9,370 nucleotides of DNA from Lysobacteraceae bacterium (lineage in GTDB: Bacteria > Pseudomonadota > Gammaproteobacteria > Xanthomonadales > Xanthomonadaceae), in assembly GCA_003449195.1 (NCBI GenBank), contig DMID01000019.1, forward strand, positions 1,256 through 10,625, given 5' to 3'. The notes beneath the pieces were generated by a model that did not search any database, was not told the origin of the DNA, and saw only the letters and a list, made by a program, of their open reading frames with translations. This document shows, in pieces, positions 1 through 7,316 of this stretch; position 1 is the stretch's first letter, and every line of letters begins with the position of its first letter. A program made the translations under genes and the position numbers.

Positions 1-975
1 GGACAGCAGCAGGTCGCTGTCCCGGCGGCCGCGCACGGCATCGGCCAGGGCAGCGTCGAAACGTTCGAGCAGCGATGTCTGCAGCAGGAATTCCTGCGCG
101 TCCGCGGGGAGGTCGGCAAACACCTGCTCGGCCAGATAATCGGTGATGCCGCAGGCCTGCCCGGAAAAGCCTTCCAGGTCCTGCCCGCGCCTGTCGTCGG
201 CATCGAGCCACAACGAGGCGAGCTGCAGCGCGGCCGGCCAGCCTTCGGTGTGCTGTTGCAGACGGGCAAGGACGGTGGCGGGCAGGTCGCCGCCCAGCAT
301 CGCGCGCGCCTCGTCATCGTCCAGGGGCAGGGCGCGGGCGTCGATCCGTTCGAGGCAGCCGCGCGTGGACAGACGGGCCAGCGGCAGCGCCGGCGGGGTG
401 CGGCTGGCCAGCAGCAGATGCAGGCGCGGGCCGCCATGTTCGACCAGTCGGGTGACCAATGCATCCAGTTCGGGGCTGGCCGCACGGTCGTAGTCGTCGA
501 GGATCAACACCACCGGCCGGGATATCCGGCCGAGCACGCCGAGGATGGTCGAGACGGCGGTCGGCACGTCGAAATCGTGGCGTTGCTCCAGCAGGGCTGC
601 CGGAAACGCGCTGGCCGGCACGCCGGCCACGATGAGGGACATGGCGACATAGGCCAGAAAACGCGCTGGTTCGCCGTCTTCCTCCTCCAGCGACAGCCAG
701 GCCGCGTGATTTCGGGCTGGCGCTTGCCGCAGGCGCTGGTGCCATTGTGCGAGCAGGGTGGTCTTGCCGAACCCGGGTGGAGCCAGCAGCAGGGTCAGCG
801 GCAGGTCGGAGGCCTGTTCGAGACGCTCGAGCAGGCGCACGCGCGCGACGGCATTGATGCGCAGGCGGGGTGGTTCGAGCTTGTCGGGCAAGACCCAATC
901 GGGTGTCGGCGACGCAGCCTCCTGCTCGCAGGCGGGGAGGACGCGCAGATTGATGGGCGTGACGGGCTTGAGCAT
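1..975 (-). CDS. MalT-like LuxR-family ATP-dependent transcriptional regulator, N-terminal part (runs off left edge)
   Basis: The minus-strand frame is open from an ATG at 975 to the window edge, giving 325 residues with no stop. It reads as the STAND-type ATPase region of a MalT-like regulator. Visible are a Walker A motif (APPGFGKTT, about residues 65-73), a Walker B-like stretch (VVLILDDYD, 155-163), a sensor-like LLLASRTPP (187-195) and the family-typical TEGWPAALQLASL (243-255), followed by ITDYLAEQVFADLP. In this family ATP and an inducer drive oligomerisation, and a C-terminal LuxR helix-turn-helix binds DNA. That part, and the repeats that sense inducer, lie outside the window, so the target and signal are unknown. 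The start is uncertain. The frame stays open upstream to an ATG at 1122 (49 more residues), with a GTG at 1011 between. None has a clear Shine-Dalgarno. The stretch from 1122 to about 1050 uses many rare codons (CGA, TGT, GGA, ACA), so I prefer 975. The identity of the ATPase region is secure; the start is not. Confidence 0.85.
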   Translation of the reverse strand, partial: MLKPVTPINLRVLPACEQEAASPTPDWVLPDKLEPPRLRINAVARVRLLERLEQASDLPLTLLLAPPGFGKTTLLAQWHQRLRQAPARNHAAWLSLEEEDGEPARFLAYVAMSLIVAGVPASAFPAALLEQRHDFDVPTAVSTILGVLGRISRPVVLILDDYDRAASPELDALVTRLVEHGGPRLHLLLASRTPPALPLARLSTRGCLERIDARALPLDDDEARAMLGGDLPATVLARLQQHTEGWPAALQLASLWLDADDRRGQDLEGFSGQACGITDYLAEQVFADLPADAQEFLLQTSLLERFDAALADAVRGRRDSDLLLS

Positions 976-1126
976 CGTGGGGGGACGGAAGCCGGCGACA
1001 GGGGCGGTCACCGCGCCATTGGCCGCGATGACCGCAAAACTGGGGTCCGCCGTGTCGTTCCCTTGTCCTCGACAGGACGGTGGCCGGATCGAGGGACATC
1101 GATTCTTTCCGGGCCATGTCATTCCG

Positions 1127-1171
1127 TTGACATCAGGGACAAGATTTACCCGCCAGCGGGACAAATGTCAA
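1127..1171 (-). promoter_or_regulatory. Candidate sigma70-type promoter and operator for the MalT-like regulator
   Basis: On the minus strand a perfect TTGACA -35 (1171-1166) is followed after exactly 17 bp by TAAATC (1148-1143), a partial match to TATAAT. This predicts a start near 1136, just upstream of the regulator gene. The site sits inside a dense repeat set: a perfect 7-bp inverted pair (TTGACAT at 1127-1133, ATGTCAA at 1165-1171), two direct copies of GGGACAA (1136-1142 and 1158-1164) 22 bp apart, and a palindrome CCCGC-CA-GCGGG at 1149-1160. These lie between the hemL stop and the regulator, so the regulator probably has its own promoter. The function is inferred. Confidence 0.5.
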
Positions 1172-1205
1172 AAGTCATGCCCCATGCCGTCTTCGTTGAA
1201 ACGGT

Positions 1206-2495
1206 TCAGCCGGCCGCCATGCGGAAGGCTTGCCGCGCCGCCGACAGCGTGGTTTCCAGCACGGCCGCGCCGTGGGCACTGGAGACAAAGCCGGCCTCGT
1301 AGGTCGAGGGAGCGAGGAACACGCCCTGTTCCAGCATCGCGTGGAAGAAGCGGTTGAATGCGGCGACGTCGCAGGCCGTGGCCTGGGCGTAGGTCTCGAC
1401 CTTCTCGCCGGTGAAGAACAGGCCGAACATGCCGCCGACCTGATTGGTGGTGAACGGCACGCCGGCTTCCTGCGCGGCGGCTTCCAGCCCGCGGCACAAC
1501 GTGGCGGCGGCGGCGGACAAGCGCTCGTGGAAGCCCGGTGCCTGCACCAGTTCGAGCATCGCCAGCCCGGCGGCCATCGCCACCGGGTTGCCGGACAGCG
1601 TGCCGGCCTGGTAGATCGGGCCGGCCGGAGCGATCTGTTCCATCAGGTCGCGGCGACCACCATAGGCGCCCACCGGCATGCCGCCGCCGATGACCTTGCC
1701 GAACGTGGTCAGGTCCGGGGTGATGCCGTAGTGCGCCTGCGCACCGCCCAGCGCCACGCGGAAGCCGGTCATCACCTCGTCGAGGATCAGCAAGGCGCCG
1801 TGCTGCGTGCACAAGTCGCGCAGGTGCTGCAGGTAGCCGGGGCGCGGCGGGATGCAGTTGGCATTGCCGACCACCGGCTCGACGATCACGCAGGCGATCT
1901 CGTGGCCGATTTCGTCGAACAGCGCGGTGGCGCCATCGAAGTCGTTGTAGCTGAGCGTGGCAGTCAGTTCGCTCAGGGACGCCGGCACGCCGGGCGAGGT
2001 CGGCACGCCGAGGGTCAGCATGCCGCTGCCGGCCTTGACCAGGAACGAGTCGCCGTGGCCGTGGTAGCAGCCCTCGAACTTGACGATGCGCTGGCGACCG
2101 GTGGCGCCGCGTGCCAGACGGATGGCCGACAACGTGGCCTCGGTGCCGGAATTGACCATGCGCACCATCTGGCAGGACGGCACCAGCCGGGTGATGGTCT
2201 CGGCCATGGTCACTTCCGCAGGGCAGGGCGCGCCGAAGGACAGCCCGTCGCGCACGGCCTTCTCCACCGCTTCGCGCACGGCCGGATGGTTGTGGCCGAC
2301 GATCATCGGCCCCCACGAACCGACGTAATCGATGTAGCGGTTGCCATCCACGTCGTACAGGTACGGGCCGTCGGCGCGCTGGACGAAAAACGGGTCTCCG
2401 CCCACGGACTTGAAGGCACGCACCGGCGAATTGACTCCACCGGGTAGCAGGGTGAGTGCACGTGCGAACAGGGCGTGGGAACGGTCGTGATTCAT
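1206..2495 (-). CDS. hemL: Glutamate-1-semialdehyde 2,1-aminomutase
   Basis: Complete 429-residue protein, the usual length of HemL. It is a cytoplasmic PLP enzyme that converts glutamate-1-semialdehyde to 5-aminolevulinate, the last step of the C5 route to heme and other tetrapyrroles. Recognisable blocks in order are LLPGGVNSPVRAF (about 16-28), DVDGNRYIDYVGSWGP (48-63), MVNSGTEATLSAIRLAR (113-129), the FEGCYHGHGDS block (140-150), LILDEVMTGFR (236-246, with the PLP-ring aspartate) and TFGKVIGGGMPVGAYGG, in which Lys267 should be the Schiff-base lysine. I chose the ATG at 2495 because the protein then begins MNHDRSHALF, directly before the conserved family start, and a GAGG lies 6 nt upstream. 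The frame is open to an ATG at 2588, but those extra 31 residues are unlike the family. The gene is transcribed divergently from the TonB-dependent receptor and followed after 83 bp by the MalT-like regulator. All key residues are present and nothing suggests damage. Confidence 0.97.
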   Translation of the reverse strand: MNHDRSHALFARALTLLPGGVNSPVRAFKSVGGDPFFVQRADGPYLYDVDGNRYIDYVGSWGPMIVGHNHPAVREAVEKAVRDGLSFGAPCPAEVTMAETITRLVPSCQMVRMVNSGTEATLSAIRLARGATGRQRIVKFEGCYHGHGDSFLVKAGSGMLTLGVPTSPGVPASLSELTATLSYNDFDGATALFDEIGHEIACVIVEPVVGNANCIPPRPGYLQHLRDLCTQHGALLILDEVMTGFRVALGGAQAHYGITPDLTTFGKVIGGGMPVGAYGGRRDLMEQIAPAGPIYQAGTLSGNPVAMAAGLAMLELVQAPGFHERLSAAAATLCRGLEAAAQEAGVPFTTNQVGGMFGLFFTGEKVETYAQATACDVAAFNRFFHAMLEQGVFLAPSTYEAGFVSSAHGAAVLETTLSAARQAFRMAAG

Positions 2496-2568
2496 GCGGG
2501 GCCTCGGATGCGTGATGGAGCGGGCGGAACGGACGACGCGCCCATTGTCGGCGGATGGCGGGTTTCGG

Positions 2569-2603
2569 CCTACCCGGTGGCCGGGCACCTACCCGCCCGG
2601 GCA
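2569..2603 (-). repeat. Imperfect tandem repeat upstream of hemL
   Basis: Two directly abutting units each have CCTACCCG followed by CCGGGCA on the plus strand: 2569-2587 (4-nt spacer, 19 bp) and 2588-2603 (1-nt spacer, 16 bp). Within them are the inverted pairs CCCGG/CCGGG (2573-2577, 2581-2585) and CCGGGC/GCCCGG (2581-2586, 2595-2600). The array lies about 74-108 bp upstream of the hemL ATG, where a hemL promoter or operator would be expected. A regulatory role is inferred; chance GC-rich self-similarity is possible. Confidence 0.4.
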
Positions 2604-2678
2604 GTGTCGAAATGTGCCCGTCTGTTACAGGCTTTGACGGCGGAGATATGCAGATGACGGATGGTCATTGGGCATGTT

Positions 2679-2768
2679 CCCGCCCCGAACACATTGTGTC
2701 CTTTCGGGCAGGGCGGGGTACACCCCGGATGCCCGGCGAGGTCTTTTTGAATTTTCCTGGGGAGAGAG
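2679..2768 (+). promoter_or_regulatory. Structured leader and ribosome binding site of the TonB-dependent receptor gene
   Basis: Several inverted repeats overlap here. CCCGAA (2684-2689) pairs with TTCGGG (2703-2708) around a near-palindrome ACACA-T-TGTGT (2689-2699), and CCCGCCC (2679-2685) pairs with GGGCGGG (2711-2717). An alternative hairpin pairs CGGGCA (2705-2710) with TGCCCG (2730-2735) around GGGG-TACA-CCCC (2715-2726). The first and last stems share 2705-2708, so they cannot both form. A T-rich tract starts 8 nt after the last hairpin (TTTTT at 2744-2748, TTTT at 2752-2755). It is followed by the purine-rich ribosome binding site GGGGAGAG (2759-2766), which fixes the ATG at 2775. I found no convincing -35/-10 pair upstream. 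Attenuation is an inference. Confidence 0.4.
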
Positions 2769-2774
2769 CGTCGG

Positions 2775-5700
2775 ATGAACAAAACGATCCAAAAGCATGC
2801 CTTGGCCTTGGCCCTGGTCGTGGCCATCGGCAGCGTGCAGGCGCAGTCCACCACCGGCAGCATCGTCGGCAGCGTGGCCAACGGTGCCGGCAAGACGGTG
2901 CTGGTGGAGAACACCAGCAGCGGCTTCAGTCGCGAAGTGCAGGTTGACGAGCGTGGCCGCTACAGCGTGGCCAATCTGCCGCTGGGCACCTACAAGGTGA
3001 CGGTGAAGCAGGATGGCGCGGCGGTGGAAAGCCGCGAAAGCATCGGCCTGACCGTGGGTGCCAGTACCGACGTGTCTTTCGGCGGGAGCACGGCCGGCGT
3101 GCAGACGCTGGATGGCGTCAGCGTGAAGGGAGCGCGTTCCGTACCGATCGACGTGACCCAGGTTGATACCCGCACGGTTGTCAGCGCCGAGCAATTGCAG
3201 CAATTGCCGCTGGGGCGTTCGGCCGAAGCGATCGCGTTGCTGGCGCCGGGCGTGGTCAACAACGGAGGCAGCTTCCGCAATGGTCCGTTGGGCGGGTCGA
3301 TTCCCAGTTTCGGCGGGTCGGCGGCGTCGGAGAATGCGTACTACCTCAACGGCTTCAACACGACGGCGACGGCCAACAACCTCGGCGGCCTGACGCTGCC
3401 TTATGGTGCGATCGACCAGCAGGAAATCTTCACCGGTGGTTATGGCGCCCAGTTCGGTCGGTCCAACGGCGGCGTGATCAACCAGATCGGCAAGCGCGGC
3501 AGCAACGAATGGCATTTCGGCGTGGCGACGGCATTCGAACCCGATGCATTCAAGGCCAACCAGAAGGATCTGTACTGGCGGCCTGACAGCCAGTCCTCGA
3601 CCGTCAGCAATACGGCATACAAATACGCCAAGTCGGCCAATGGCCTTTACCAGCCGCTGAGCGAGAACCGGGCCACGTCCAACACCTACAGCGCATATGT
3701 CGGCGGCCCGATCATTCAGGACCGGCTTTTCTTCTTCGCTGCTGCTGAAAAAGTCGATTCCCACGGCACCAGCATCGATACCAACCGCGACATCGATCTG
3801 GGCAAAAGCTATGGCCAGACCGACTACGAGTACACGCAGAAGCGTTGGTACGGCAAGCTGGATTGGTACATCACCGACAACCATATCCTGGAAGTGACGG
3901 GCGCCAGCGACAAGTACACGACCAACGGCAAGGTCTACAACTACGACTACATCAATCGCAAGCGTGGGGCTTACCGGACCAACGAGGACGAGAACAAGGC
4001 CGGCCCGACGCTGTATTCGGCCAAGTACACGGGCTACTTCGGCGACAACATCACGGTGAGCGCGTTGTACGGCGAGATGAAGACGCCGGACGAAATCACG
4101 CCTTACAACTACAGCGCAGCCAATGGGCCGTTGATCGGCGGCACGGCGTTGCAGAATCCGGCATATACCGGCGGCACGCCTATCGAGGGTGCGCAAAAGG
4201 TCACCACGATCTACGACCCGGACCGCGAGTACGAGAAGCGCAACCTGCGCCTGAACCTGGAATGGCGCATCGGCGATCACGCCATCAGCTTGGGCGTGGA
4301 CAACCAGAATCTGAAGGCAACCAACACCGGTACGGTCGCATCCGGCCCCGGCTATGCGTGGAATTATGGCAAAACGGCCGACCCCTACGGCACGGCACCG
4401 GGCGCGAACGGCTTGATCAGTCAGTCGGCCAACGAGGCCGGTGGCAAGGGTGCCCCCAGCCCGGGTTTGGTCGATCCGATCTACGGCGCTTCCGGCTATT
4501 ACGTCACCAAGGACACCACCAGCGGATTGAACTCGTATGACGCCAAGCAGAAGGCGTACTACATCGAGGACAAGTGGCAGGTCACCGACAACCTGTTGCT
4601 GAACTTGGGCGTGCGCAAGGACGAATTCACCAATTACGTGCCGATCAGCCACGTGCCTTACATCAATGTCGATGCCTGGTCGCCGCGCCTGGGCTTCAGC
4701 TGGGACGTGCACGGCGACTCCAGCCTCAAGGTGTTCGGCAACGTCGGCCGTTATTACCTCGGCCTGCCGCTGTCGGCGGTCTCGCTTTTCACCTCGTCGG
4801 TGTCCAAGACCGAGTACTTCACTTACAGCGGCATCAATGCCGACGGTACGCCGATCATTTCCAAATCACTGGGGCCGGCGGTATCGGCCAACTCCCGTTT
4901 CGGTCGCGCATCGGATCCGAATGCGGCCGTGGTCAAGGACATCAAGGGCGAGAATCAGGACGAGGTGATCCTCGGTTTCTCGCAGACGCTGGATATCGGT
5001 TGGGTTTACGGCGTTCGCGGCACCTATCGTCGCCTCAATGACGCGATCGACGACCAGAACTTCGATACCGACAACCGCGGCCTGGTCAACTCCGCCGCCG
5101 CGCAGGGCGTGGACATCGACTGGACCCGCACGGCCGGTGCCGAGCTGGTCAACCCGGGCAAGACCAATGTCTGGAACGTGTACGACACCAGCGGCAACCT
5201 GCGTCAGGTGACGGTGACCCGCGAGGCTGCCGGCTTCCCCAAGCTCAAGCGTAATTATTCGGCGGTCGAGTTCAATCTGGAGCGGCCGTTCGACGGCAAG
5301 TGGTACGTCAAGGCCAACTACGTGTGGTCGCACAGCTACGGCACCACCGAGGGCCAGTTGCGTTCGGACCTGTGGCGCAGTTCCACCGGGACTTCGCTCG
5401 GCACGTCGGGCAGCTACGGTGGCCAGGCATCGGTGTCGACCACGCAGAGTTGGGACCACGCGGCATTGATGGAGCACGTCAATGGTGATCAGTCCAACGA
5501 CCATCGGCACCAGATCAAGGTCTACGGTTACTACCAGCTCACCAGCGAGTTCGGTGTTTCCGGAAACCTGAGCATGATTTCCGGTGCGCCCAAACACTGC
5601 CTCGGCAATTATTACGGCACCGACTACAGCGGCAACGACCCAGCCGGTTATGGTGGCAGCGCGGTCACCGGCGGTCCTTACCACTACTGCTACGACCCGA

Positions 5701-5972
5701 AGACCAACACGGGTACGCCGTCGCCTCCCGGTTCTCACGGTCGCATGCCGTGGATCAACCAGCTTGATCTCGGCTTGACCTTCAAGCCGCAATTTGCCGA
5801 GGGCAAGCTGGCGGTCAATCTCAACATCTTCAATGTGCTCAACGCGCAGAAGCCCACCAACCTGTATCCGTTCTCGCAATTGCCTGACGGCACGCAGAAT
5901 CCGTTGTACGGCCAGCCGGTGGCCTACCAGACGCCGCGCTATGCCCGCGTAACGGTCAGCTACGATTTCTGA
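2775..5972 (+). CDS. Oar-like TonB-dependent outer-membrane receptor with N-terminal carboxypeptidase-regulatory-like domain
   Basis: Complete 1065-residue protein. It starts with a Sec signal peptide (MNKTIQKH, then a hydrophobic core, with probable cleavage after VQA at 23). Next come a carboxypeptidase-regulatory-like beta-sandwich domain (about 26-104: GSIVGSV, ENTSSGFSREVQVDERGRYS, LPLGTYKVTV), a plug domain (about 115-250: QLQQLPLGRSAEAIALLAPGV, YYLNGFN, then YGAQFGRSNGGVINQIGKRG) and a long beta-barrel ending in RYARVTVSYDF with the terminal Phe typical of outer-membrane barrels. Such receptors import ligands across the outer membrane using TonB-ExbBD energy; the first domain places it in the Oar-like group. 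The only two cysteines I find (942, 972) lie in one late loop and may form a disulfide. The ligand cannot be read from sequence; the downstream peptidase genes suggest peptides. LDGVSVKG (112-119) is a possible TonB box. The barrel has more Asn, Tyr and Thr codons, hence lower GC than its neighbours, as expected for this fold. Confidence 0.95.
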   Translation: MNKTIQKHALALALVVAIGSVQAQSTTGSIVGSVANGAGKTVLVENTSSGFSREVQVDERGRYSVANLPLGTYKVTVKQDGAAVESRESIGLTVGASTDVSFGGSTAGVQTLDGVSVKGARSVPIDVTQVDTRTVVSAEQLQQLPLGRSAEAIALLAPGVVNNGGSFRNGPLGGSIPSFGGSAASENAYYLNGFNTTATANNLGGLTLPYGAIDQQEIFTGGYGAQFGRSNGGVINQIGKRGSNEWHFGVATAFEPDAFKANQKDLYWRPDSQSSTVSNTAYKYAKSANGLYQPLSENRATSNTYSAYVGGPIIQDRLFFFAAAEKVDSHGTSIDTNRDIDLGKSYGQTDYEYTQKRWYGKLDWYITDNHILEVTGASDKYTTNGKVYNYDYINRKRGAYRTNEDENKAGPTLYSAKYTGYFGDNITVSALYGEMKTPDEITPYNYSAANGPLIGGTALQNPAYTGGTPIEGAQKVTTIYDPDREYEKRNLRLNLEWRIGDHAISLGVDNQNLKATNTGTVASGPGYAWNYGKTADPYGTAPGANGLISQSANEAGGKGAPSPGLVDPIYGASGYYVTKDTTSGLNSYDAKQKAYYIEDKWQVTDNLLLNLGVRKDEFTNYVPISHVPYINVDAWSPRLGFSWDVHGDSSLKVFGNVGRYYLGLPLSAVSLFTSSVSKTEYFTYSGINADGTPIISKSLGPAVSANSRFGRASDPNAAVVKDIKGENQDEVILGFSQTLDIGWVYGVRGTYRRLNDAIDDQNFDTDNRGLVNSAAAQGVDIDWTRTAGAELVNPGKTNVWNVYDTSGNLRQVTVTREAAGFPKLKRNYSAVEFNLERPFDGKWYVKANYVWSHSYGTTEGQLRSDLWRSSTGTSLGTSGSYGGQASVSTTQSWDHAALMEHVNGDQSNDHRHQIKVYGYYQLTSEFGVSGNLSMISGAPKHCLGNYYGTDYSGNDPAGYGGSAVTGGPYHYCYDPKTNTGTPSPPGSHGRMPWINQLDLGLTFKPQFAEGKLAVNLNIFNVLNAQKPTNLYPFSQLPDGTQNPLYGQPVAYQTPRYARVTVSYDF

Positions 5973-5984
5973 CCGCGCGACACC

Positions 5985-6010
5985 CCGGCCCGTTGCGTGA
6001 CGGGCCGGTT
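5985..6010 (+). terminator. Strong hairpin after the receptor gene, possible terminator or mRNA stabiliser
   Basis: A perfect 9-bp GC-rich stem (CCGGCCCGT at 5985-5993, ACGGGCCGG at 6000-6008) with a 6-nt loop begins 12 nt after the receptor stop codon. Only two T residues follow, so it lacks a classical U-tract. It could terminate weakly and let some transcription reach the peptidase genes, or protect the receptor mRNA 3' end. Confidence 0.5.
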
Positions 6011-6032
6011 CCATCCTCGGCGCGGGCGTCGG

Positions 6033-6069
6033 TCTAATGGCTGGCGTCCGCGCCTTTGCATGCAAGGAA
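6033..6069 (+). promoter_or_regulatory. Possible promoter -10, palindrome and ribosome binding site before the dipeptidase gene
   Basis: TCTAAT (6033-6038) matches the -10 consensus at 5 of 6 bases, but I see no good -35. A perfect 10-bp palindrome TTGCATGCAA (6056-6065) abuts the Shine-Dalgarno AAGGAA (6064-6069), which decides the ATG at 6075. A 7-bp inverted pair GGCGCGG/CCGCGCC (6019-6025, 6048-6054) surrounds the -10. The peptidase pair may have its own weak promoter; an operator role for the palindrome is speculative. Confidence 0.3.
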
Positions 6070-6074
6070 CAAGA

Positions 6075-7316
6075 ATGCCGAACACTTGCCTCCGCTTGTT
6101 GGCCGTTTCCCTTTCGCTGGCATTGGCCGGCTCGCTGCAGGCCGCCGACACCACGAAGTCCGCCCGCGCGCTGCACGACACGTTCCCGGTGCTCGACACC
6201 CATCTGGATACACCAGCCAACCTGGCGCGTCCGGGCTGGGACATCACCGAGCACCACCATTACGAAGACGATGGCACCCAGGTGGATTACCCGCGCATGG
6301 CCGAAGGCGGGCTGGATGGCGGGTTCTGGGTGATCTACACAGGGCAAGGGCCGCGCACGCCGGAAGGCAACCTCAAGGCGCGCAATTTCGGGCTGCAGCG
6401 GCTGGCGCAGATCCGCGAAATGGTTGCCGCGCATCCGGACAAGTTCGAGCTGGCAACCAAGCCGGAAGACGCCGCGCGCATCAAGGCCGCCGGCAAGCGC
6501 GTGGTCTACATCAGCATCGAGAACGCCTATCCGCTGAGCGAGGACCCGAGCCTGATCGACGCTTATTACACGCTCGGCGTGCGCATGCTCGGGCTGGTGC
6601 ATACCAGCAACAACGACTTTGCCGATTCCTCCACCGACCCGAAGGGCCCGGAATGGCACGGCATCAGCCCGAAGGGCAAGGCGCTGGTGACGCGTGCCAA
6701 TCAGCTGGGCATCCTGATCGACCAGTCGCATGCCTCCGACGACGTGTTCGACCAATTGCTGGAAGTGTCCAGGGCGCCGATCATCCTTTCGCACACGGCC
6801 TCGTTCGATCTCAACGGCCACCCGCGCAACATCGACGATGCACGCATCCGCAAGCTGGCGGCCAAGGGGGGAGTGATCCAGGTGAACTCGCTGTCGGGTT
6901 ACCTGATCCCGACCAGCAAGGACCCGGAGTACATGAAGGAAATGCGCGCGCTGTATGCCGAAGCCGGCAGCCGGCGCGAACTCACGCCCGCGCAGCGCCA
7001 TGCCTTGATGGACAAGCGCAAGGCGATCGATGCCAAGTACGGCGTCAAGACGGCCACGCTCGACGATTACATGCGCCACATCCTGCACATCATCGAGGTG
7101 GCCGGGCCGGAGCATGTCGGCTTCGGTGCCGACTGGGACGGTGGCGGCGGCGTGACCGGGCTGGAAGACGTCTCGCTGCTGCCGAAGATCACCGAGCGCC
7201 TGCTCAAGGCCGGCTACAGCGAAAAGCAGGTGGCCGGCATGTGGGGCGGCAACGTGCTGCGCCTGCTTGGCGAAGTGCAGGCGTTGGCCGATCCGAAGGC
7301 GGTGGAGGCATTGTGA
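6075..7316 (+). CDS. M19-family membrane-type (renal-type) dipeptidase, exported
   Basis: Complete 413-residue metallopeptidase of the M19 family, which uses two zinc ions to hydrolyse dipeptides, often including those with a C-terminal D-amino acid. The expected ligands are present: H43 and D45 (DTHLDTP), E149 (SIENAYPL), H219 (IDQSHAS) and H240 (LSHTASFD), with R251 (HPRN) and D353 (GFGADWDG) as substrate-binding and catalytic positions. The N-terminus is a Sec signal peptide (about 1-23, ending SLQA before ADTTK). Cys5 lies at the start of it and is not a lipobox, so a periplasmic soluble enzyme is likely. The ATG at 6075 is preferred because AAGGAA lies 5 nt upstream and the signal peptide begins there; a GTG at 5997 would add 26 Arg-rich residues. 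The stop codon overlaps the ATG of the M14 gene by one base. It follows the receptor after 102 bp containing a hairpin. The family is certain; the physiological substrate is not. Confidence 0.95.
   Translation: MPNTCLRLLAVSLSLALAGSLQAADTTKSARALHDTFPVLDTHLDTPANLARPGWDITEHHHYEDDGTQVDYPRMAEGGLDGGFWVIYTGQGPRTPEGNLKARNFGLQRLAQIREMVAAHPDKFELATKPEDAARIKAAGKRVVYISIENAYPLSEDPSLIDAYYTLGVRMLGLVHTSNNDFADSSTDPKGPEWHGISPKGKALVTRANQLGILIDQSHASDDVFDQLLEVSRAPIILSHTASFDLNGHPRNIDDARIRKLAAKGGVIQVNSLSGYLIPTSKDPEYMKEMRALYAEAGSRRELTPAQRHALMDKRKAIDAKYGVKTATLDDYMRHILHIIEVAGPEHVGFGADWDGGGGVTGLEDVSLLPKITERLLKAGYSEKQVAGMWGGNVLRLLGEVQALADPKAVEAL

Noticed and set aside
314..1117. A 267-codon minus-strand frame overlapping the regulator gene
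   Set aside because: It is a different frame from the MalT-like regulator and has no motifs; the regulator frame is open across the whole stretch to the window edge.
250..1302. A 350-codon plus-strand open frame at the left end
   Set aside because: The minus strand here encodes Walker A, Walker B and other MalT-family motifs; the plus-strand translation is Gln/Arg/Gly-rich with no family resemblance.
2634..2662. TTGACG at 2634-2639 as a -35 for the receptor gene
   Set aside because: The sequence 17 bp downstream (ACGGAT) is a poor -10 match, so I do not call a promoter.
2625..4712. A long minus-strand open frame (695 codons) opposite the receptor gene
   Set aside because: It is antisense to a clear receptor sequence, its translation is a low-complexity Val/Arg/Ala-rich string with no family motif, and long antisense frames are common in high-GC DNA.
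6056..7315. N-terminal extension of the M14 frame upstream of 7316
   Set aside because: This stretch is the out-of-frame shadow of the dipeptidase gene; the signal peptide and GGAGG site place the start at 7316.
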